This document shows, piece after piece, positions 61,581 to 64,000 of a stretch of 64,000 nucleotides of DNA (its first letter is position 1; each line of letters opens with the position of its first letter). The stretch is from Marisa cornuarietis. Its lineage: Eukaryota > Mollusca > Gastropoda > Architaenioglossa > Ampullariidae. A program made the translations under genes and the position numbers. The stretch covers positions 999,501 through 1,063,500 of the forward strand of contig SMMW01000534.1 of NCBI GenBank assembly GCA_004794655.1, written 5' to 3'. The notes under the pieces were generated by a model that ran no database searches, was not told the origin of the DNA, and was given only the letters and a program-made list of their open reading frames with translations.

Positions 61581-62000
61581 TCGTAGATACTCCAGAATAT
61601 TTTCCCGGGCTTGATCTGTGACTACACTGTTCAGCCTGTTGCTTTGATTTATTGCCCCAAATGTTTGCATCCAGTCAGGGCTTCTTTGAAAAATCCCCAG
61701 ACTAACTGACATCTCGCCAGTCCGCATGTCATCTTTAGTTTAAGCCGACTGGAGCTTGTTACATCTCTGAAGGTTGGCCTGCACTCGTCTCTACAGGTGC
61801 ACATACACCGCTAATCATCGTAATAATTGTCTGTGAGGTAACATCGAGACGACATTCTCTGCTCTGTGGGTCCCAGGTAACAGGTGGAGCTTGAGGTCAG
61901 CCCACTTCTTGTTGACAGACTGCAAGACATCACTGGATGAGAACACACCCACTCAATCTTGTGTACTCGCGTTTGTGCTCGTGGCTTGAGTGTTTAAAAG

Positions 62001-62002
<2 letters not shown>

Positions 62003-62075
<73 letters not shown>
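62003..62075. repeat. (GT)n microsatellite
   Basis: About 36 uninterrupted GT units. Confidence 0.95.
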
Positions 62076-62080
<5 letters not shown>

Positions 62081-62083
62081 AAT

Positions 62084-62272
62084 ACGTAACATGCCAAATA
62101 CCAAGCTACGTAAGTCTAGTATAGATAATATAGAGAGTATATACTTTAATACACATAAACAGGAAGGTGTTTGAATGTAACGTTGCTGCAGTACGTAACA
62201 CAGTGGAGAGTACGTAACGTAGCTACTACGTAACTAATGTATGAGTAAGTCTGTAACAGGAGGTACGTACCA
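62084..62272. repeat. Cluster of TACGTA palindromes
   Basis: The palindrome TACGTA, mostly as TACGTAAC, occurs about seven times in 190 bp with irregular spacing, suggesting a decayed short tandem repeat. Confidence 0.7.
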
Positions 62273-62437
62273 TGTAGTATTGAATGGTAGCAGTAGTGCA
62301 GACCACGTGACATGTAGATGCCATGTGAGATGTAGCAGTCTGTAACAAGAAGCAAACACGTCACAAGTAGATGCTATAATTAGCAAGTAGTAGTGAGCTC
62401 GTGACACATACAGCGACTACTAACTGGCAAGAGACAT

Positions 62438-62601
62438 ACGTCACGTGCACTGTTACAGTCTATTCAAACTTTACCTCGGCGTCACGTGCACTGTTACAAT
62501 CCATACAGACATTACCACTGGTTTCAGGTACACAGTTACAGTCTATAGAGACGTTACTCTAGCGTCACGTGCACTGTTACAGTCTATACAGACATTACCT
62601 C
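62438..62601. repeat. About 40-bp tandem repeat, 4 copies
   Basis: Units contain CGTCACGTGCACTGTTACAG followed by TCTATACAGACATTACC. The third unit is the most diverged. Confidence 0.88.
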
Positions 62602-64000
62602 CAAAGTGCAGGTCTGTGCTGCACACCTCCATCAACTGATCCTCTCTGCTGCAGGATCCCCCCCCCTGACACATCCACCCACCCACCCTCTACTCTCATC
62701 TTTGTTTTCACCCCCAGCCCGCAGCCCACCCCTGATTAATCTCCTCTTGCCGCCAGATGTCGCGATGACTGCAACAGCGTGCGTGACGTGATCCGTCAGG
62801 TCGGGACCCGGATCTTGCATCACGTGACCTGAACACGCTGGCGCCACGGATGGGTGAGTGACAGCGCGTGCGTTTCCTCTGTGAGATCAGACGCGGCAGT
62901 TTGGGAATGCCGGAGGTCTGGAAAACTCGGCCAAATTCCGTTTGTTTTTGTTTTGCTTTTTTTTTTTTTGAAAGCCGTTACCAGCTGCGAGTCCATGTGC
63001 TGCATTTTTAAAAGTTTTGAGCAACAACTGCTCCTTGTGCTTCTGGCACCGTTAAGATAAGCGTACTCTGTGAACTGTGACATTCTCCAAAAGAAGCCTG
63101 AGGAGTGAACAAATGTCAGTTTAAAGAGTTGGTGTCGAAACGAGTGTTCCCATGAAGGAGAGTGCAAAGCTTCGTGTTCCGAGAGCGACACGAGTAGCTG
63201 GAGAGAGAGCGAGGCCGGAGTTCTTTTGAAGGCATCTGCTGTGTGAAGAGGAAAATAACAAATTTTAACAAACAGAAAGCAGTGCACATTTCTGAAAAAG
63301 AGACGCCGGGTGTTGGAGTCCAGAACCACCAAACACCCTCGAGGAGTGCGAGGGCGAGGCTTTACCACGACAAAGGATTATGCTTGACTTCAACACCAGA
63401 GGGCGGTTGTGTGCGTCTGTGCCCCTCACACGTCTGTCGTCACTTCCGCTGGGACTTGTGGATTTTACTCAGGATGTCTGAAAGTACAAACTGAGGTCTG
63501 GCATTGCCTGCAAGTCACGCGATGGCGGTCGCGCAACAAGGTGGGTGCTGATTTGTGACAGGACTGTCACGCTCCTGTCAAAACCCTGCTACGATTTCAT
63601 TACACTTGCTGTTCATTGTCCCTTGAATGCGGCCATGTGTGGATCATATTACGTGTAATGCTCACTCTGTTTATATAAAATACTTTATTAAACCTCTTTC
63701 TTTTTCTCTGAGCATGGTACTCTCTCTCTCTCTCTATCCTCCCATTATATCATTCTTCACTGAGTTTCTTTTTATGAGTAATTCTGTTGGTAGGTTAGTG
63801 TACATCCCTGTGTGATGCGGGTGTATACTTGTAGACATGGGTGTATGCACCCATCTATGTAGCACAGGAGTTTTTTATGTACGTGTTTGTGCGAGAAGGA
63901 CGCGTCTGCTTGTGACGTCATCAGTGTTACAACTGCCAGGGTCACCCTCGATCCGGTTACAAGCTGGAGTGCAGACAGACTGTAATACCCACACTGAGAT

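Larger units (their letters stand above)
47021..64000 (+). other. Intron 5 of the sif-like gene (at least 17 kb, runs off the window)
   Basis: No sequence resembling the next expected domains (PH with coiled-coil extension, Ras-binding, PDZ, DH) was recognised to the end of the window. The intron contains two LINE relics, at least four SINE copies or fragments and many microsatellites. The intervals 55.5-57.2 kb, 57.6-60.5 kb and 62.6-64.0 kb contain no gene or notable repeat that could be recognised. A small conserved exon could have been missed. Confidence 0.65.

Noticed and set aside
62820..63368. 182-codon minus-strand open frame
   Set aside because: No domain or splice context was recognised; the length is possible by chance in this mixed-composition sequence, and the frame includes a homopolymer Lys run from poly(T).

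Overview
This window looks like nuclear DNA from an animal with large, repeat-rich introns. The best guess is a mollusc, possibly a gastropod. That guess rests on spliced exons with GT/AG borders, abundant (CA)n and (GAT)n microsatellites, degenerate non-LTR retrotransposons and tRNA-derived SINEs of the kind common in molluscs. There is no bacterial or viral gene organisation, no CRISPR array and no rRNA gene. About 1.76 kb of the 64 kb (2.7%) is recognisable protein-coding sequence.

One gene dominates the window. Five plus-strand coding exons (4583-4677, 15956-16137, 34548-34669, 45188-45265, 45742-47020) join in consistent phase. They encode the N-terminal 585 residues of a still life (sif)/TIAM-type Rac guanine-nucleotide exchange factor, in the invertebrate form. 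That form starts with a short lipidation-type MGNKLC leader and an EVH1/WH1 domain built from exons 2 and 3. A Ser/Pro-rich linker follows (exons 4 and 5). The PH, Ras-binding, PDZ and DH-PH catalytic parts known in the family are not seen here and are presumably encoded beyond 64 kb. Introns 1 to 3 are 11.3, 18.4 and 10.5 kb, intron 4 is 476 bp, and intron 5 is at least 17 kb.

Layout: 1-4582 is the upstream flank and a CpG-rich presumed promoter/5' UTR, including a near-perfect 33-bp inverted repeat and a trinucleotide run beside the start codon. Intron 1 holds a 22-bp minisatellite (25 copies) and a 30-bp minisatellite (28 copies). The latter reads in one frame as repeated copies of a reverse-transcriptase active-site-like motif. 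Intron 2 holds a reverse-transcriptase relic, a 1.1-kb zone of 59-bp and 50-bp arrays, a 36-bp array and a 40-unit 27-bp array, and ends in a (TG)n tract next to the exon 3 acceptor. Intron 3 holds a 34-bp array and several microsatellites. Intron 5 holds two more antisense LINE relics and at least four SINE copies or fragments, one of them with a clear 10-bp target-site duplication.

Nothing suggests a multi-gene system. The long ORFs outside the five exons are products of tandem repeats or antisense shadows. The items most worth following up are the WH1-containing exchange-factor gene model, the minisatellite that appears to be seeded from a LINE reverse-transcriptase motif, the (TG)n tract at a splice acceptor, and a weak candidate antisense terminal exon at 60953-61131.
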